Assembly (NCBI RefSeq): GCF_002933295.1
Contig: NZ_PSSW01000002.1
Span: forward strand, 1-64,000
Length of the DNA: 64,000 nucleotides
Reading direction: 5' to 3'
From: Marinobacter flavimaris
Lineage (GTDB): Bacteria > Pseudomonadota > Gammaproteobacteria > Pseudomonadales > Oleiphilaceae
Positions 44,049-53,785 of the stretch are shown one piece after another (positions within the stretch are counted from its first letter, which is position 1; each line of letters starts with the position of its first letter). A program made the translations under genes and the position numbers. A model generated the notes under the pieces. That model made no database searches, had not been told where the DNA came from, and saw nothing but the letters and a program-made list of their open reading frames with translations.

Positions 44049-44861
44049 TTAGCCCCCCTTGAACATCCGTGAGAAGAAACCCTTCTTCTGGGACGTCATG
44101 AAACGGTGTTCCCGTTCCTCTCCCAGAAGGCGTGCAACCGCATCATCGTAGGCCTGGCCGGCATCGCTGTCCTCTTCGAGGATAACCGGCAAACCCTGGT
44201 TTGAAGCGTTCAGAACAATCTGGCTTTCCGGAATGACGCCCAGCAGAGGGATCGCGAGGATTTCCTCTACGTCCGCCACGGACAGCATCTCGCCCTTTTC
44301 GACACGGGACGGGTTGTAACGGGTCAGGAGCAGGTGTTCCTTGACCGGATCCTGCCCCATTTCGGCTCGACGGGATTTGCTCTGCAGAATGCCCAGAATG
44401 CGGTCGGAATCCCGCACCGAAGATACTTCGGGATTGGTAACCACAATCGCCTCATCAGCGTAATACAGCGCCATCAGGGCGCCATGCTCAATGCCGGCAG
44501 GAGAGTCGCAGACGATGTAATCGAAGGTCTCGGAAAGCTCGTTGATGACTTTCTCGACGCCATCTTTGGTCAGTGCTTCCTTTTCCCGGGTCTGGGAGGC
44601 CGGAAGGATGTACAGGGTATCGACCCGCTTGTCGCGGATCAGCGCCTGGTTCAGGGAGGCTTCGCCCTGGATCACGTTTACGAAGTCGTACACCACGCGA
44701 CGCTCGCAGTTCATGATCAGGTCCAGGTTACGCAGGCCCACGTCAAAATCGATGACTACTGTCTTGTGGCCTCGCTTGGCAAGGCCGGTGCTGATCGAGG
44801 CGCTGGTGGTGGTTTTGCCAACGCCGCCCTTTCCTGAGGTAACGACAATAATTCTAGCCAA
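44049..44861 (-). CDS. minD: Septum site-determining ATPase MinD
   Basis: 270 residues. Deviant Walker A GKGGVGKTT at residues 10-18, then IDFDVGLRNLDLIMNCERRVVYD and DYIVCDSPAGIEHGA. The amphipathic membrane-targeting helix at the C-terminus is KKGFFSRMFKGG. It dimerises with ATP on the inner membrane, recruits MinC and is stimulated by MinE. Gene order minC-minD-minE is standard. Confidence 0.98.
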   Translation of the reverse strand: MARIIVVTSGKGGVGKTTTSASISTGLAKRGHKTVVIDFDVGLRNLDLIMNCERRVVYDFVNVIQGEASLNQALIRDKRVDTLYILPASQTREKEALTKDGVEKVINELSETFDYIVCDSPAGIEHGALMALYYADEAIVVTNPEVSSVRDSDRILGILQSKSRRAEMGQDPVKEHLLLTRYNPSRVEKGEMLSVADVEEILAIPLLGVIPESQIVLNASNQGLPVILEEDSDAGQAYDDAVARLLGEEREHRFMTSQKKGFFSRMFKGG

Positions 44862-44938
44862 GGTTCTGTTCCTGTTTCTCGGTGGATTCGTCGTGTCTGC
44901 CGAATTATCCGGTCAAGTTATTGTATTCAGCTCCAAAA

Positions 44939-45700
44939 TCAGGCCTTGTCCAGTGGCGTTACCACCAGCAGGTCGTCCCTGAGCTGGATTTGCACAGCGC
45001 TTTTCCAGCCATTGTCCTGAAGATCTTCGGAGATTTTATAGTGTCCCGCGATGGACACAAGCTCCGCTTCCAGGGATTGACAGAAAACCCGTGCGGATTC
45101 TGCGCCATGGATGCCGGCCAGTGCCCGGCCCCGAAGCGGGCCGTAAACATGGATGTTGCCCGCCGCGAGCACTTCGGCTCCGGCCTGCACCGGCGCCAGG
45201 ATAACCAGGTCACCTTCCGGTGCGTGGATCTGTTGGCCGGAGCGGACCGGCTGGGAGATGATTTTGGCCGGAGGTGGGTCACCAGCAGCGCTTGTCGAGG
45301 CTGCAACAACTGCCGCTTCCGCTTCGTCCGCGGCCGCCTGTTCGGCTTCATGGGTGCGATCCCGCTGGCCGTTACCCGGCAGCAGCGCCAGTGCGGCGCC
45401 CCGGGCCAGGCGGCGCTGGTCGTCGGTGCCACCGCGAACGCCAATCACATGGATGTGGTTACGCCGGCAGGTGCCGATCATCTTGAAAAAATCCAGTTCA
45501 CTGTCCAGTCCCTGGTATTTCTCAAGGCTGATGATCAGCGGAATATCCTTGAAGAACCCGGGTGCCTGGCTGATCTTGTCTCGCAGTACTTCTTCAAATT
45601 CGCTGTCGTCAAAATAATAGAGCTCCAGGGCTGTCATGGACACGCTGGCGCTTTTTAGCTGAAAACCCTGTTTTACCCCGGAGGTGGCGGTATCGCTCAT
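44939..45700 (-). CDS. minC: Septum site-determining protein MinC
   Basis: 253 residues from the ATG at 45700. The N-terminal FtsZ-inhibiting domain (FQLKSASVSMTALELYYFD, ISLEKYQGLDSELDFFKMI) is joined by a long Ala/Glu-rich linker to the C-terminal beta-helix (VRSGQQIHAPEGDLVILAPVQAGAEVLAAGNIHVYG). The first four bases overlap the HopJ-like gene (ATGA), linking it to the upstream pair. Confidence 0.96.
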   Translation of the reverse strand: MSDTATSGVKQGFQLKSASVSMTALELYYFDDSEFEEVLRDKISQAPGFFKDIPLIISLEKYQGLDSELDFFKMIGTCRRNHIHVIGVRGGTDDQRRLARGAALALLPGNGQRDRTHEAEQAAADEAEAAVVAASTSAAGDPPPAKIISQPVRSGQQIHAPEGDLVILAPVQAGAEVLAAGNIHVYGPLRGRALAGIHGAESARVFCQSLEAELVSIAGHYKISEDLQDNGWKSAVQIQLRDDLLVVTPLDKA

Positions 45701-46086
45701 GAAGGAGTCTCTTCCCTGGTCATGTTGTCGGTTGGGTTCGGGCGCTGCCGCAGTGGCACGCCTTCGAAGCGGATGCCTGACCATCCTGTACTGATAAACT
45801 GGCGGATGTTGCCATGGCTCTCGCCGGTCGGATCGTCCAGAACCTGCTGGTAGTGCTCGGCAAACAGCTTGAGCGTGTCCACTTCGCTCAGATTGCAGTA
45901 CTGGCCCAGACCAAAGATCCGGCAGGAGCCGGCATTCTCGCCTTCTGCGTTTACCAGCGGGCCATTGCGGAAGCCGCAGGGCTGGTACTCGAAGTGCTGT
46001 TCAATCAGGGCCAGGGAATCTTTGAAACTGGCGTGGCCAGCGTCAAGGGATGCCAGGTGAATCCTTACGGCATCGTTGACGCTCAT
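45697..46086 (-). CDS. HopJ type III effector-like family protein
   Basis: 129 residues. The family pattern is HFEYQPCGFRNGPLVNAEGENAGSCRIFGLGQYCNLSEVDTLKLFAEHY followed by GNIRQFISTGWSGI. Despite the name, such proteins occur widely in marine bacteria without secretion systems, so a housekeeping role is more likely. Overlaps of 4 bases with minC and 1 base with the DUF1244 gene make a translationally coupled set. Confidence 0.88.
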   Translation of the reverse strand: MSVNDAVRIHLASLDAGHASFKDSLALIEQHFEYQPCGFRNGPLVNAEGENAGSCRIFGLGQYCNLSEVDTLKLFAEHYQQVLDDPTGESHGNIRQFISTGWSGIRFEGVPLRQRPNPTDNMTREETPS

Positions 46087-46364
46087 TATTTGTGTTCCTG
46101 CTTGGGGCCTGTCTGATAGAGCGCCTTCCAGTCCTCGTACGGCATTCCGTAGATTTCTTCACGGGCCTGGGGATCTGAAATCTCGAAACCACGCTCATTC
46201 GCCTCTGCCAGGTACCACTTGGACAGACAGTTGCGGCAGAAGCCCGCCAGGTTCATCAAGTCGATATTCTGAACGTCGGTGTTTTCGCGCAAATGCCTGA
46301 CCAGTTTACGGAAGGCTGCGGCTTCAATTTCGGTGCGTTCTGCTTCAGGAATCGGGTTGCTCAT
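46086..46364 (-). CDS. DUF1244 family protein
   Basis: 92 residues, helical. The conserved core is LVRHLRENTDVQNIDLMNLAGFCRNCLSKWYLAEA, with a Cys pair, followed by YGMPYEDWKALYQ. Function unknown. It is first in a minus-strand unit with the HopJ-like gene and minCDE. Confidence 0.9.
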   Translation of the reverse strand: MSNPIPEAERTEIEAAAFRKLVRHLRENTDVQNIDLMNLAGFCRNCLSKWYLAEANERGFEISDPQAREEIYGMPYEDWKALYQTGPKQEHK

Positions 46365-46439
46365 GATGGCCTCGCAATGGTTGATGCGCCGGTTGTTGGG
46401 GTTCCTGACATTCTCTGCATGTTAGCTTAAGATACAAGG

Positions 46440-46455
46440 CTGTATAAATGTACAG
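46440..46455. promoter_or_regulatory. LexA box upstream of dinB
   Basis: CTGTATAAATGTACAG matches the SOS consensus CTG-N10-CAG with an AT-rich centre, 25 bases before the dinB ATG. It indicates induction by DNA damage. It lies between divergent dinB and the DUF1244-led unit, whose start is about 75 bases away. Confidence 0.85.
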
Positions 46456-46479
46456 AAAGTCGACGCGAGCCCTCTGATT

Positions 46480-47544
46480 ATGCCACAACGCAAGATCATC
46501 CATGTGGATTGTGACTGCTTCTACGCGGCCGTGGAGATGCGGGACGATCCCAGCCTACGGGATGTGCCGCTGGCGGTGGGTGGCGATGGCGGTCGGGGCG
46601 TGGTGACTACCTGCAATTACAAGGCCCGGGCGTACGGTGTGCGGTCGGCGATGCCCGGCAGCGAAGCGCGACGGCTCTGCCCGGGGCTGGTGACGGTGCC
46701 AACAGATATGGGCCGGTATCGGGCGGTCTCACAGCAGGTGATGGCTATCCTGCGGGAACTGACAGACCTGGTGGAACCGCTCTCTCTGGACGAGGCCTTT
46801 CTGGACGTCTCCGATGTGACCGATCACAAGGGCAGTGCCACGCTTATGGCTCGCCACCTTCGGGAGAGGGTGCGCCAGGAAGTCGGTATCACTATTTCCG
46901 CCGGCGTGGCGCCCAATAAATTTCTCGCAAAGATTGCCAGTGACTGGGAAAAGCCGGACGGGCTGTTCGTGATTCGCCCTGAGGACGTTGGGAGTTTCGT
47001 GCAGGCGTTGCCTGTCGAAAAACTGTTCGGAGTGGGGCAGGTGACCGCCTCGAAACTGCATGCTCTGGGGGTCAAGACCTGCGGCGACATGCAGGCGCTC
47101 GGGCCCGATGTATTGATTGATCGGTTCGGCAAGCAGGGCTATCGACTCCACGAGATGGCCCACGGCCGGGATGAGCGGGCGGTGGTGGTATCGCGGATTG
47201 CCAAGTCGGTAAGCGTGGAACGAACGTTTTCCCAGGATTTGCCAGATATGGCCGCCTGCCAGACCGTCATGGCCTCACTGGTTGCGGATCTCAACCTTCG
47301 CCTGTCGCGCAAGGCCCGCCGAAAACCGATCCACAAACTCTTCATCAAGATCCGCTACAGTGATTTTTCAACCCATACCCTTGAGCGGGTTCGTGAGCAG
47401 GTCAAAGAGCCGGCTCTGGATGATTATCTGCCACTGCTGGCTGAGCTGGTCACTAACCGGGAGCGGCCGGTGCGGCTGCTGGGTCTTGGTGTGCGTTTCC
47501 GCAATGATGATGCGCCGGTTACCCAGTTGCGTCTGTTCGATTAG
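46480..47544 (+). CDS. dinB: DNA polymerase IV
   Basis: 354 residues, Y-family. Catalytic carboxylates lie in [16 protein letters not shown] and [14 protein letters not shown]. Helix-hairpin-helix region [20 protein letters not shown] and the little-finger domain ([11 protein letters not shown]) follow, ending in a beta-clamp-binding-like QLRLFD. It performs error-prone translesion synthesis. A LexA box precedes it. The end overlaps the convergent PAP2 gene by 4 bases. Confidence 0.97.
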   Translation: MPQRKIIHVDCDCFYAAVEMRDDPSLRDVPLAVGGDGGRGVVTTCNYKARAYGVRSAMPGSEARRLCPGLVTVPTDMGRYRAVSQQVMAILRELTDLVEPLSLDEAFLDVSDVTDHKGSATLMARHLRERVRQEVGITISAGVAPNKFLAKIASDWEKPDGLFVIRPEDVGSFVQALPVEKLFGVGQVTASKLHALGVKTCGDMQALGPDVLIDRFGKQGYRLHEMAHGRDERAVVVSRIAKSVSVERTFSQDLPDMAACQTVMASLVADLNLRLSRKARRKPIHKLFIKIRYSDFSTHTLERVREQVKEPALDDYLPLLAELVTNRERPVRLLGLGVRFRNDDAPVTQLRLFD

Positions 47545-48089
47545 AAGTGCAGCCAGCTCATGGCCGCGTAACCCATCAGGCCACCGATCAGGGCGCCGGC
47601 AGCGACATCGCTGGGGTAGTGCAGGCCGAGCACCACCCTCGATGCCGCCACACTCAACGTAAACGGAAGCACGATGAGAGCCAGCGCCGGTTCCGCCACG
47701 GTCAGCATGACCTGAAAGCAGGCAGCGTGCAGCGTGTGGCCGGACGGGAAGCTGTAGCGGTCCAGGGGCGGTGTGCCGCAGTTGATGGCGGGAAAGGATA
47801 TAAATGGACGTTCACGGATGAGCCAGCGCTTCAGTAACTTGTAACTGAGGGTGCAGGTGAGGCCGGTCAACGCCATAAGCAGTGCCAGCCCTGGCCCGGA
47901 TTCCGGTCGGAGAAAGGGGATGAACAGAATCAGTGCGTACCAGAACCAGCCGTCGCTGAGTCGGCTGACCAGTCGGAAATACCCGAGGGCGGGCCGGAAC
48001 TGAACAGCGCGGTTAATAGACTGGCAGAAAGCGACTTCCCGCTGGTCTGCCAGTTCAAAGAAGCGAGATGCTTTGCTTGTTGATGGCAT
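47541..48089 (-). CDS. PAP2-family membrane phosphatase
   Basis: 182 residues from the ATG at 48089; a longer start at 48131 is possible. Five or six membrane helices. All three phosphatase signature parts are present: [20 protein letters not shown] and [13 protein letters not shown]. Likely substrates are undecaprenyl diphosphate or phosphatidic-acid-type lipids. It overlaps the glycosyltransferase gene upstream by about 35 bases, suggesting a linked role in envelope lipid or glycolipid metabolism. Confidence 0.9.
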   Translation of the reverse strand: MPSTSKASRFFELADQREVAFCQSINRAVQFRPALGYFRLVSRLSDGWFWYALILFIPFLRPESGPGLALLMALTGLTCTLSYKLLKRWLIRERPFISFPAINCGTPPLDRYSFPSGHTLHAACFQVMLTVAEPALALIVLPFTLSVAASRVVLGLHYPSDVAAGALIGGLMGYAAMSWLHF

Positions 48090-49275
48090 GGTATCCGGCC
48101 TTTGCGGTTTGGTTGAAAACCAGTTGTTCAAATTGTTCGATCTGCGAGTTCCAGTTCTGTTCCAGAGCGTCCAGCCTTGCCTGGGCCCTGATCCGGTTCA
48201 GCAAGGTTGGTTGATCGGCCAGGCGGAGAGCGCTGTCGACGTATGCTTCATCCTCGTCCAGAGGCACCTTCATGCCGTTTTCTTCGTGGCGTATGTGTTC
48301 GGCTGCGGCGGCGTCGTCAAAGCTGACGACGCCCAGTCCGCTGGCCATTGCCTCCAGCACCACGTTGCCGAAGGTGTCGGTTTTGCTCGGAAACAGGAAG
48401 AGGTCGCCTGAGGCGAAATGGCGTGCCAGGTCGTCGCCCCGGCGGGTGCCGCAGAACACGTAATCGGGGTGGCGTTCAGCCAGCTGGCGCCGTAGCGGGC
48501 CGTCGCCAACCAGTATGAACCTGGCCTGGGGGTGAAGGCCGCGAATACGTTCGAAGCAGGCAACCGCCATCCGAAGGTTCTTTTCCGGTGCAAGCCGGCC
48601 GACATACAGAATGGCGCGGTCATTGGCCTGTAAGCCCCAGGATTCCCGCAGTGCGCTGTCTCGCTTGTGGGGAGTAAAGCGATGACAGTCCACGCCCCGA
48701 CTCCAGAGGCCGGTCGCCGGAATACCCATGGCGCGGGTTGTCTGCTGCATTTTTCGAGTCGGCACCAGGGTGATGGCCGTGCGGTTGTGGAACCATCGAC
48801 CGTAGAGGCACAGCAGCCTCTCCAGCATGCCGACGCCATAATAACGGCTGTAACTGTGAAAATTTGTGTGGAAGCCCGAGCTGACCGGAATCCCTATCTG
48901 CCTTGCGGCTGTGGTCGCCGCAACGCCCAACGGGCCCTGAGTGGCAACGTAGACGGCATCGGGGCGGTCAGTGGTCAGGAGCTTTTTCAGATGGCCGGTT
49001 CGGGCGAGGCCAAAGCGCAGGTCGGCGTACCCGGGTAGCGGCAATCCGGTCACCACATGTTCACGGGAGAAGAGTGCCTCGCCAGCACTGGCAAAGTGGC
49101 CTTTGCGCTCATGCTGCTGTCGCGGCCGTATAACCGTTACCCGGTGCCCACGTTGCATCAGCCCCTGGCAAAGCTGCCTGAGCGTGTTTGCCACGCCATT
49201 GATTTCCGGCGGAAAAGTCTCCGAAACAATGGTAATGTGTTGTGAGCGCCGGTTGGCCTGCATGGTCTCGGTCAC
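48055..49275 (-). CDS. Glycosyltransferase family 4 protein
   Basis: 406 residues from GTG at 49275 (GGAA five bases upstream). The GT-B fold starts ITIVSETFPPEINGVANTLRQL. The donor-binding half has ILYVGRLAPEKNLRMAV, FILVGDGPLRRQL and FPSKTDTFGNVVLEAMASGLGVV, with the E-x7-E motif. It resembles GDP-mannose-dependent or sulfoquinovosyl-like transferases acting on diacylglycerol lipids; which one is not determinable. Paired with a PAP2 phosphatase. Confidence 0.88.
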   Translation of the reverse strand: MTETMQANRRSQHITIVSETFPPEINGVANTLRQLCQGLMQRGHRVTVIRPRQQHERKGHFASAGEALFSREHVVTGLPLPGYADLRFGLARTGHLKKLLTTDRPDAVYVATQGPLGVAATTAARQIGIPVSSGFHTNFHSYSRYYGVGMLERLLCLYGRWFHNRTAITLVPTRKMQQTTRAMGIPATGLWSRGVDCHRFTPHKRDSALRESWGLQANDRAILYVGRLAPEKNLRMAVACFERIRGLHPQARFILVGDGPLRRQLAERHPDYVFCGTRRGDDLARHFASGDLFLFPSKTDTFGNVVLEAMASGLGVVSFDDAAAAEHIRHEENGMKVPLDEDEAYVDSALRLADQPTLLNRIRAQARLDALEQNWNSQIEQFEQLVFNQTAKAGYHAINKQSISLL

Positions 49276-49389
49276 GGTGTTTCCTGTGCTTCCTTTGACA
49301 TGCCCCTACTATGAAAAGCCGGCATGACAGTTATGCGACACTCCCGTGACATTCCCTTTACCCGTTAACCGAACCGAATCGGAGACGAT

Positions 49390-50427
49390 ATGCAAACGCG
49401 AAAGCTTGGAAAGACCGATCTCGACGTTACCCTGATTTGCCTGGGCACCATGACCTGGGGGGAGCAGAACACCGAAAAGGAAGCATTTGAACAGCTGGAT
49501 TACGCAGTCGCCGAGGGTATCAACTTTATTGATGCCGCAGAGATGTACCCTGTGCCGCCCCGGGCGGAAACCCAGGGGCTGACCGAGACCTACCTGGGAA
49601 ACTGGCTTGCAAGCAGGGGCAACCGCAACGAACTGGTAATTGCGTCGAAAGTGGCGGGACCGGGCAACGGACTGAAGTACCTGCGTAATGGTCCGCGCCT
49701 GACCCGGGATCATATTATGGAAGCCTGCGACGCCAACCTGAAACGCCTGCAGACCGACTACATTGATCTGTACCAGGTGCACTGGCCGGATCGCAGCACG
49801 AACTTTTTCGGCAAGCTCGGTTACGAGCACAACCCGGAAGAATCTTTCACGCCGATCGAGGAAACACTCGAAGCGCTGAATGATCTGGTTCGGTCCGGGA
49901 AGGTCCGGCACATCGGACTGTCCAATGAGACGCCCTGGGGCACCATGGAGTACCTTCGTCTGTCCGGCGAGAAAGGCTGGCCGAGAGTGGCCAGTATCCA
50001 GAATCCCTACAACCTCCTGAATCGTTCATTTGAGGTGGGGATGGCGGAAATTGCCCACCGGGAACAGGCCGGTTTGCTCGCCTACTCACCGCTGGCTTTT
50101 GGCATGCTCTCCGGCAAATATCTGGGCGGCAAGTGGCCTGAAAAAGCCAGAATGACCCTGTATGAGCGTTTCAGTCGCTACACCGGCAGTCGTGGCATGG
50201 ATGCCACCCAGGCCTATGTTGAGCTGGCTCGGCAGAACGGATTGTCTCCGGTCCAGATGGCGCTGGCTTACGTGAACAGCCGTAGCTTTGTGACCAGCAA
50301 TATCATCGGAGCAACATCCATGGAGCAGCTGCGGGAAAACATAGGGTCCGCAAAGGTCACCCTGAGCCCCGAGGTACTGGAAGCGATAGAGGCCATTCAT
50401 CAGGAATTCACCTACCCCTGCCCCTGA
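49390..50427 (+). CDS. Aldo/keto reductase (Tas-like)
   Basis: 345 residues, TIM barrel. The catalytic tetrad is visible: D and Y in INFIDAAEMYP, K in LVIASKVAG and H in DLYQVHWPDR. NADPH-binding SLQNPYNLLNR-like ASIQNPYNLLNR and C-terminal IIGATSMEQLRENI complete the pattern. Closest in layout to E. coli Tas. The physiological substrate is unknown. It is a single gene. Confidence 0.9.
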   Translation: MQTRKLGKTDLDVTLICLGTMTWGEQNTEKEAFEQLDYAVAEGINFIDAAEMYPVPPRAETQGLTETYLGNWLASRGNRNELVIASKVAGPGNGLKYLRNGPRLTRDHIMEACDANLKRLQTDYIDLYQVHWPDRSTNFFGKLGYEHNPEESFTPIEETLEALNDLVRSGKVRHIGLSNETPWGTMEYLRLSGEKGWPRVASIQNPYNLLNRSFEVGMAEIAHREQAGLLAYSPLAFGMLSGKYLGGKWPEKARMTLYERFSRYTGSRGMDATQAYVELARQNGLSPVQMALAYVNSRSFVTSNIIGATSMEQLRENIGSAKVTLSPEVLEAIEAIHQEFTYPCP

Positions 50428-50653
50428 GCCCGCCGGCTTGGTTGGCTTGAACCCCCGGCTGAGAGGCGCTGGCCGGGGGTGCTGTTACAGTCTGAAATAT
50501 CGGGGATCATAAATTGACAAAAAGATGCTGATGCCGTGACAAAAAGTCGGCGTCTTTGTGTGCAGATTCACATTTTTCCGGCTCTTAATCATTAGACTTA
50601 AGCCTAAGGTATCCGTAGACTCCCGTGTCGGAAAAAAGGTCTCAGGCAGTGTC

Positions 50654-50977
50654 ATGATTATTCGAATCTTTGTTGCGTTACTCGCTCTCAATCTTGTTGC
50701 TTTCGTCGTTCGCGCCGAAGCATCCGAGCGCGTCTTCGAACAGGTCGAAAGCAAGACAGCCAGCGAGCAGATTTTCGAAATCCAGGAACGGGTTTCCGGT
50801 GATTTTGACGAGGACAGTTCCGATGCGTTTGCCGAAATCGGTTCCCGCCTGCTGAGCCTTACCTTCACCCGTTCGAAGCACTCCGGCAAGCATTATGCGT
50901 CAGATCCGGCCCAGGCCGACCATGGCATTGCGCTCCTGAACGAGGGTGCCTGCCTGAACCTGAAGTGGAACTTCTGA
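50654..50977 (+). CDS. Exported hypothetical protein
   Basis: 107 residues from the ATG at 50654 (MIIRIFVALLALNLVAFVVRAEA), chosen for its signal peptide; upstream AGG is a modest ribosome binding site. The mature part is acidic, with a helical FEQVESKTASEQIFEIQERVSGDFDED and one Cys near the end (GACLNLKWNF). No family recognised. Confidence 0.55.
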   Translation: MIIRIFVALLALNLVAFVVRAEASERVFEQVESKTASEQIFEIQERVSGDFDEDSSDAFAEIGSRLLSLTFTRSKHSGKHYASDPAQADHGIALLNEGACLNLKWNF

Positions 50978-51104
50978 ACCCCGCAATTCCCCGCACCCGG
51001 CAGTATCATCAAACCCCAGAATCATGATCTGGCGCATTGTCTGTGCCCGATGCTCGTGTGATCATCTCCGTTAACATGCTGATTAGCCAATAAGGAGCTT
51101 GGTA

Positions 51105-53315
51105 ATGGCGGGTGATAGAGGGCAGTTATCAAATGATGTGAACGCCTGTGTTGACGAGGTGATTCGCCGGGTTGGCAAGGAGATTACTCTCGGTTTGCCG
51201 CTCGGGCTCGGAAAACCGGTTCGCTTTGTTAATGCGCTATACCAGCGGGCGAAAGACGATCCGGAAATCAGCCTGCACATTGTTACGGCACTGTCGCTGC
51301 TGGCGCCAAAGGGCGGCTCCTCGCTGGAAAAGCGTTTCATGGGGCCTTTTGTTGAGCGCCTCTATGGCCGGATTCCTGAACTGGCCTATGCCAAGGATGT
51401 ATCGGCAAACCGTCTTCCTGAGAATGTTCAGGTCTCGGAGTTTTTCTTCAAAGCCGGCAGTTATCTGAACAATCGTTCCCAGCAGCGGCATTACGTGTGT
51501 ACCAACTATACTCATGCCGTTCGCGATCTGATGGCGGTGGGTGTCAATGTCGTCGCCCAGATGGTGTCGCCGGGCGAGGCCCATGGGCAGCCCGGCCAGG
51601 TCAGTCTGAGCTGCAACCCGGATCTGACGCTGGACCTGATTCCCCTGCTCCGTGAGCGCGAGGCGGCTGGCACGCCGGTGGCGCTGGTGGCCGAGATGAA
51701 CCAGAACCTTCCCTGGTTTGGCCATCATGCGGCGATTGAAGCAGACCGGTTCGATGTCTTGCTTGATCAGCCTTCGGGAGACTATCCGCTGTTCTCAGCG
51801 CCCCAGATGTCGGTCAGCCCGGAAGACCACCTGATCGGATTCTACGCCAGTACCCTCCTGAAGGACGGCGGTACGCTCCAGGTTGGCATCGGCTCACTGG
51901 GCGCGGCCCTGGTCCACAGTGCCATTCTCAGACACAGTCACAATAAGGCCTGGCGGCAGGTGTTTGACCATCTCCAGGTTGATCAGCATTTCCCCGTCGT
52001 TCGCGAGGACGGTGGCACCGGCCCCTTCGAGGAGGGGCTTTATGGCTGTAGTGAAATGATGGTGGATGGTTTCCTGTACCTGATGCAGGAAGGCATCCTT
52101 ACCCGCGAGGTATACGATCACGCCGGTCTGCAGACATTGATCAATCGCGGTGATATTCCCAGCGAAGTGTCTCTCGCAACCCTCGATGTCCTGCGGCGCG
52201 AAAAGCTTATTGATAGCCCGTTGCGGGCAAAGGATGTTCATTGGCTGGTCCAGCACGGCATCTTTAAAGAAGCTGTCGAGTTCAAGGGCGGCCGTTTACG
52301 TATTGGTGATCAGTCGGTCGAGGGTGATCTGGACAATCCGGAGGCCCGGCAGGCCATCCAAACCCTCATCCTCGGGGAACGGCTGACTGGCGGTATCGCC
52401 ATGCACGGCGGTTTTTACGTTGGTCCCGAGCAGTTTTACCAGTACCTCAGGGAAATGACCGACGAGCAGCGTGCAAAAATCTGCATGACCAGCGTGAACT
52501 TCATCAACCACCTGTATGACCACCGGTTCGGAGACCAGAAGCTGAAAGCGGCGCAGCGCGTTCATGGCCGGTTCATCAATTCGGCTATGATGTACACCCT
52601 CAACGGTGCTGGCGTATCGGATGGTCTTGAAGATGGTCGTGTGGTCAGTGGCGTCGGTGGCCAGTACAACTTCGTTGCCATGGCTCACGAGCTGCCGGGC
52701 GCACGTTCGATCCTGTCGCTGCGCAGCACCCGGTCATCCCAGGGCAAGGTACTGTCCAATATCGTGTTCAATTATGGTCATTGCACCATACCCCGCCATC
52801 TGCGGGACATAGTCATTACCGAGTACGGGATTGCCGATCTGAGAGGGCAGTCCGACGAGCAGGTCTTCCTGAGGCTGATCCGCATTGCCGACTCCCGGTT
52901 CCAGCAGGAGCTTCTGAAAAAAGCCCAGAAGGCGGGCAAGGTGGATCCTGCGTTCAAGCTGCCTGCCGACTGGTGTAACAATACCCCGCAAGCCATCCGT
53001 CGTGCCGTTGCGGCTGCGGGAGATGCCAGCCTGTTCCCTCCGTTCCCGTTTGGCAGGGACTTTACCGATGAGGAGCTGACGTTGGGGAAAGCCCTTAAGG
53101 GGCTCAAGGCCGCAACGGCCACTCGCCGTGGTAAACTGTCGACTCTGTTACAGGCCCTCCGGGCCCGGGATGACGAAGGCCGTTACGGGTCCCTGCTTGA
53201 GCGCATGGGCCTGAGTAACCCTTCAGGATTGCGGGACAAGCTGGATCAGCGACTGGTTATTCATGGCCTGCAACAGCTCGAAACACCACCGGATACAGGA
53301 AACTCGAAAACCTGA
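51105..53315 (+). CDS. Acetyl-CoA hydrolase/transferase family protein (long form)
   Basis: 736 residues from the ATG at 51105, with AAGGAG 7 bases upstream. It has two Rossmann-like CoA-transferase halves. Diagnostic segments are GLPLGLGKPVRFVNALYQRA, DGGTLQVGIGSLGAALVH, GVGGQYNFVAMAHELPGARSILSLRSTR and ITEYGIADLRGQSDEQVFLRLI. It probably transfers or hydrolyses acyl-CoA; the substrate is not clear. The family's common form is about 430-550 residues; this longer type carries an insertion in the middle. The stop overlaps the FKBP gene (TGATG). Confidence 0.85.
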   Translation: MAGDRGQLSNDVNACVDEVIRRVGKEITLGLPLGLGKPVRFVNALYQRAKDDPEISLHIVTALSLLAPKGGSSLEKRFMGPFVERLYGRIPELAYAKDVSANRLPENVQVSEFFFKAGSYLNNRSQQRHYVCTNYTHAVRDLMAVGVNVVAQMVSPGEAHGQPGQVSLSCNPDLTLDLIPLLREREAAGTPVALVAEMNQNLPWFGHHAAIEADRFDVLLDQPSGDYPLFSAPQMSVSPEDHLIGFYASTLLKDGGTLQVGIGSLGAALVHSAILRHSHNKAWRQVFDHLQVDQHFPVVREDGGTGPFEEGLYGCSEMMVDGFLYLMQEGILTREVYDHAGLQTLINRGDIPSEVSLATLDVLRREKLIDSPLRAKDVHWLVQHGIFKEAVEFKGGRLRIGDQSVEGDLDNPEARQAIQTLILGERLTGGIAMHGGFYVGPEQFYQYLREMTDEQRAKICMTSVNFINHLYDHRFGDQKLKAAQRVHGRFINSAMMYTLNGAGVSDGLEDGRVVSGVGGQYNFVAMAHELPGARSILSLRSTRSSQGKVLSNIVFNYGHCTIPRHLRDIVITEYGIADLRGQSDEQVFLRLIRIADSRFQQELLKKAQKAGKVDPAFKLPADWCNNTPQAIRRAVAAAGDASLFPPFPFGRDFTDEELTLGKALKGLKAATATRRGKLSTLLQALRARDDEGRYGSLLERMGLSNPSGLRDKLDQRLVIHGLQQLETPPDTGNSKT

Positions 53316-53785
53316 TGACAGCTTCACAAGCAAGACCCGACGTTTTTACCGTTCACTATGTTTTGAAGAACAAGATCGGCGAGCTGGTTGATACTTCCGA
53401 AGGCAGTGAGCCCCTGCACTTCGTCTATGGCAGTCCCGAGATTATTGAAGGGATCCAACAGGCGGTGAAAGACCGCAACGTGGGCGATTGCCTGGAGGTA
53501 ACGGTGCCGCCGGCCATGGCGTACGGTGAGCACAAGCCCGAGCTGGTGCGCAAGGTGCCACGTTCACTGTTCGAAGGCATCGAGAACCTGCAGATTGGCA
53601 TGAAGTTCCAGACCAACACGGGCGATGAAGCGCAGATCGTGCAGGTTGTCGGGATTGATGGCAACCTGGTTAAGGTGGACGCCAATCACCCATTGGCGGG
53701 CTTTACCCTGTACTTTGATCTGGAGATCGTTGGCCGCCGTGAAGCGACGGAAGATGAGGTAGCCCAGGGTCGTCCCCTGTTCTGA
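53315..53785 (+). CDS. SlyD-like FKBP-type peptidyl-prolyl isomerase
   Basis: 156 residues. FKBP core with VHYVLKNKIGELVDTSEGSEPLHFVYGSPEIIEGI, an inserted flap (GDCLEVTVPPAMAYGEHKPELVRKVPRS) and VDANHPLAGFTLYFDLEIVG. It lacks the His/Cys metal-binding tail of E. coli SlyD. Cytosolic folding helper. Its 3' end overlaps the convergent olsA-like gene by 83 bases. Confidence 0.93.
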   Translation: MTASQARPDVFTVHYVLKNKIGELVDTSEGSEPLHFVYGSPEIIEGIQQAVKDRNVGDCLEVTVPPAMAYGEHKPELVRKVPRSLFEGIENLQIGMKFQTNTGDEAQIVQVVGIDGNLVKVDANHPLAGFTLYFDLEIVGRREATEDEVAQGRPLF

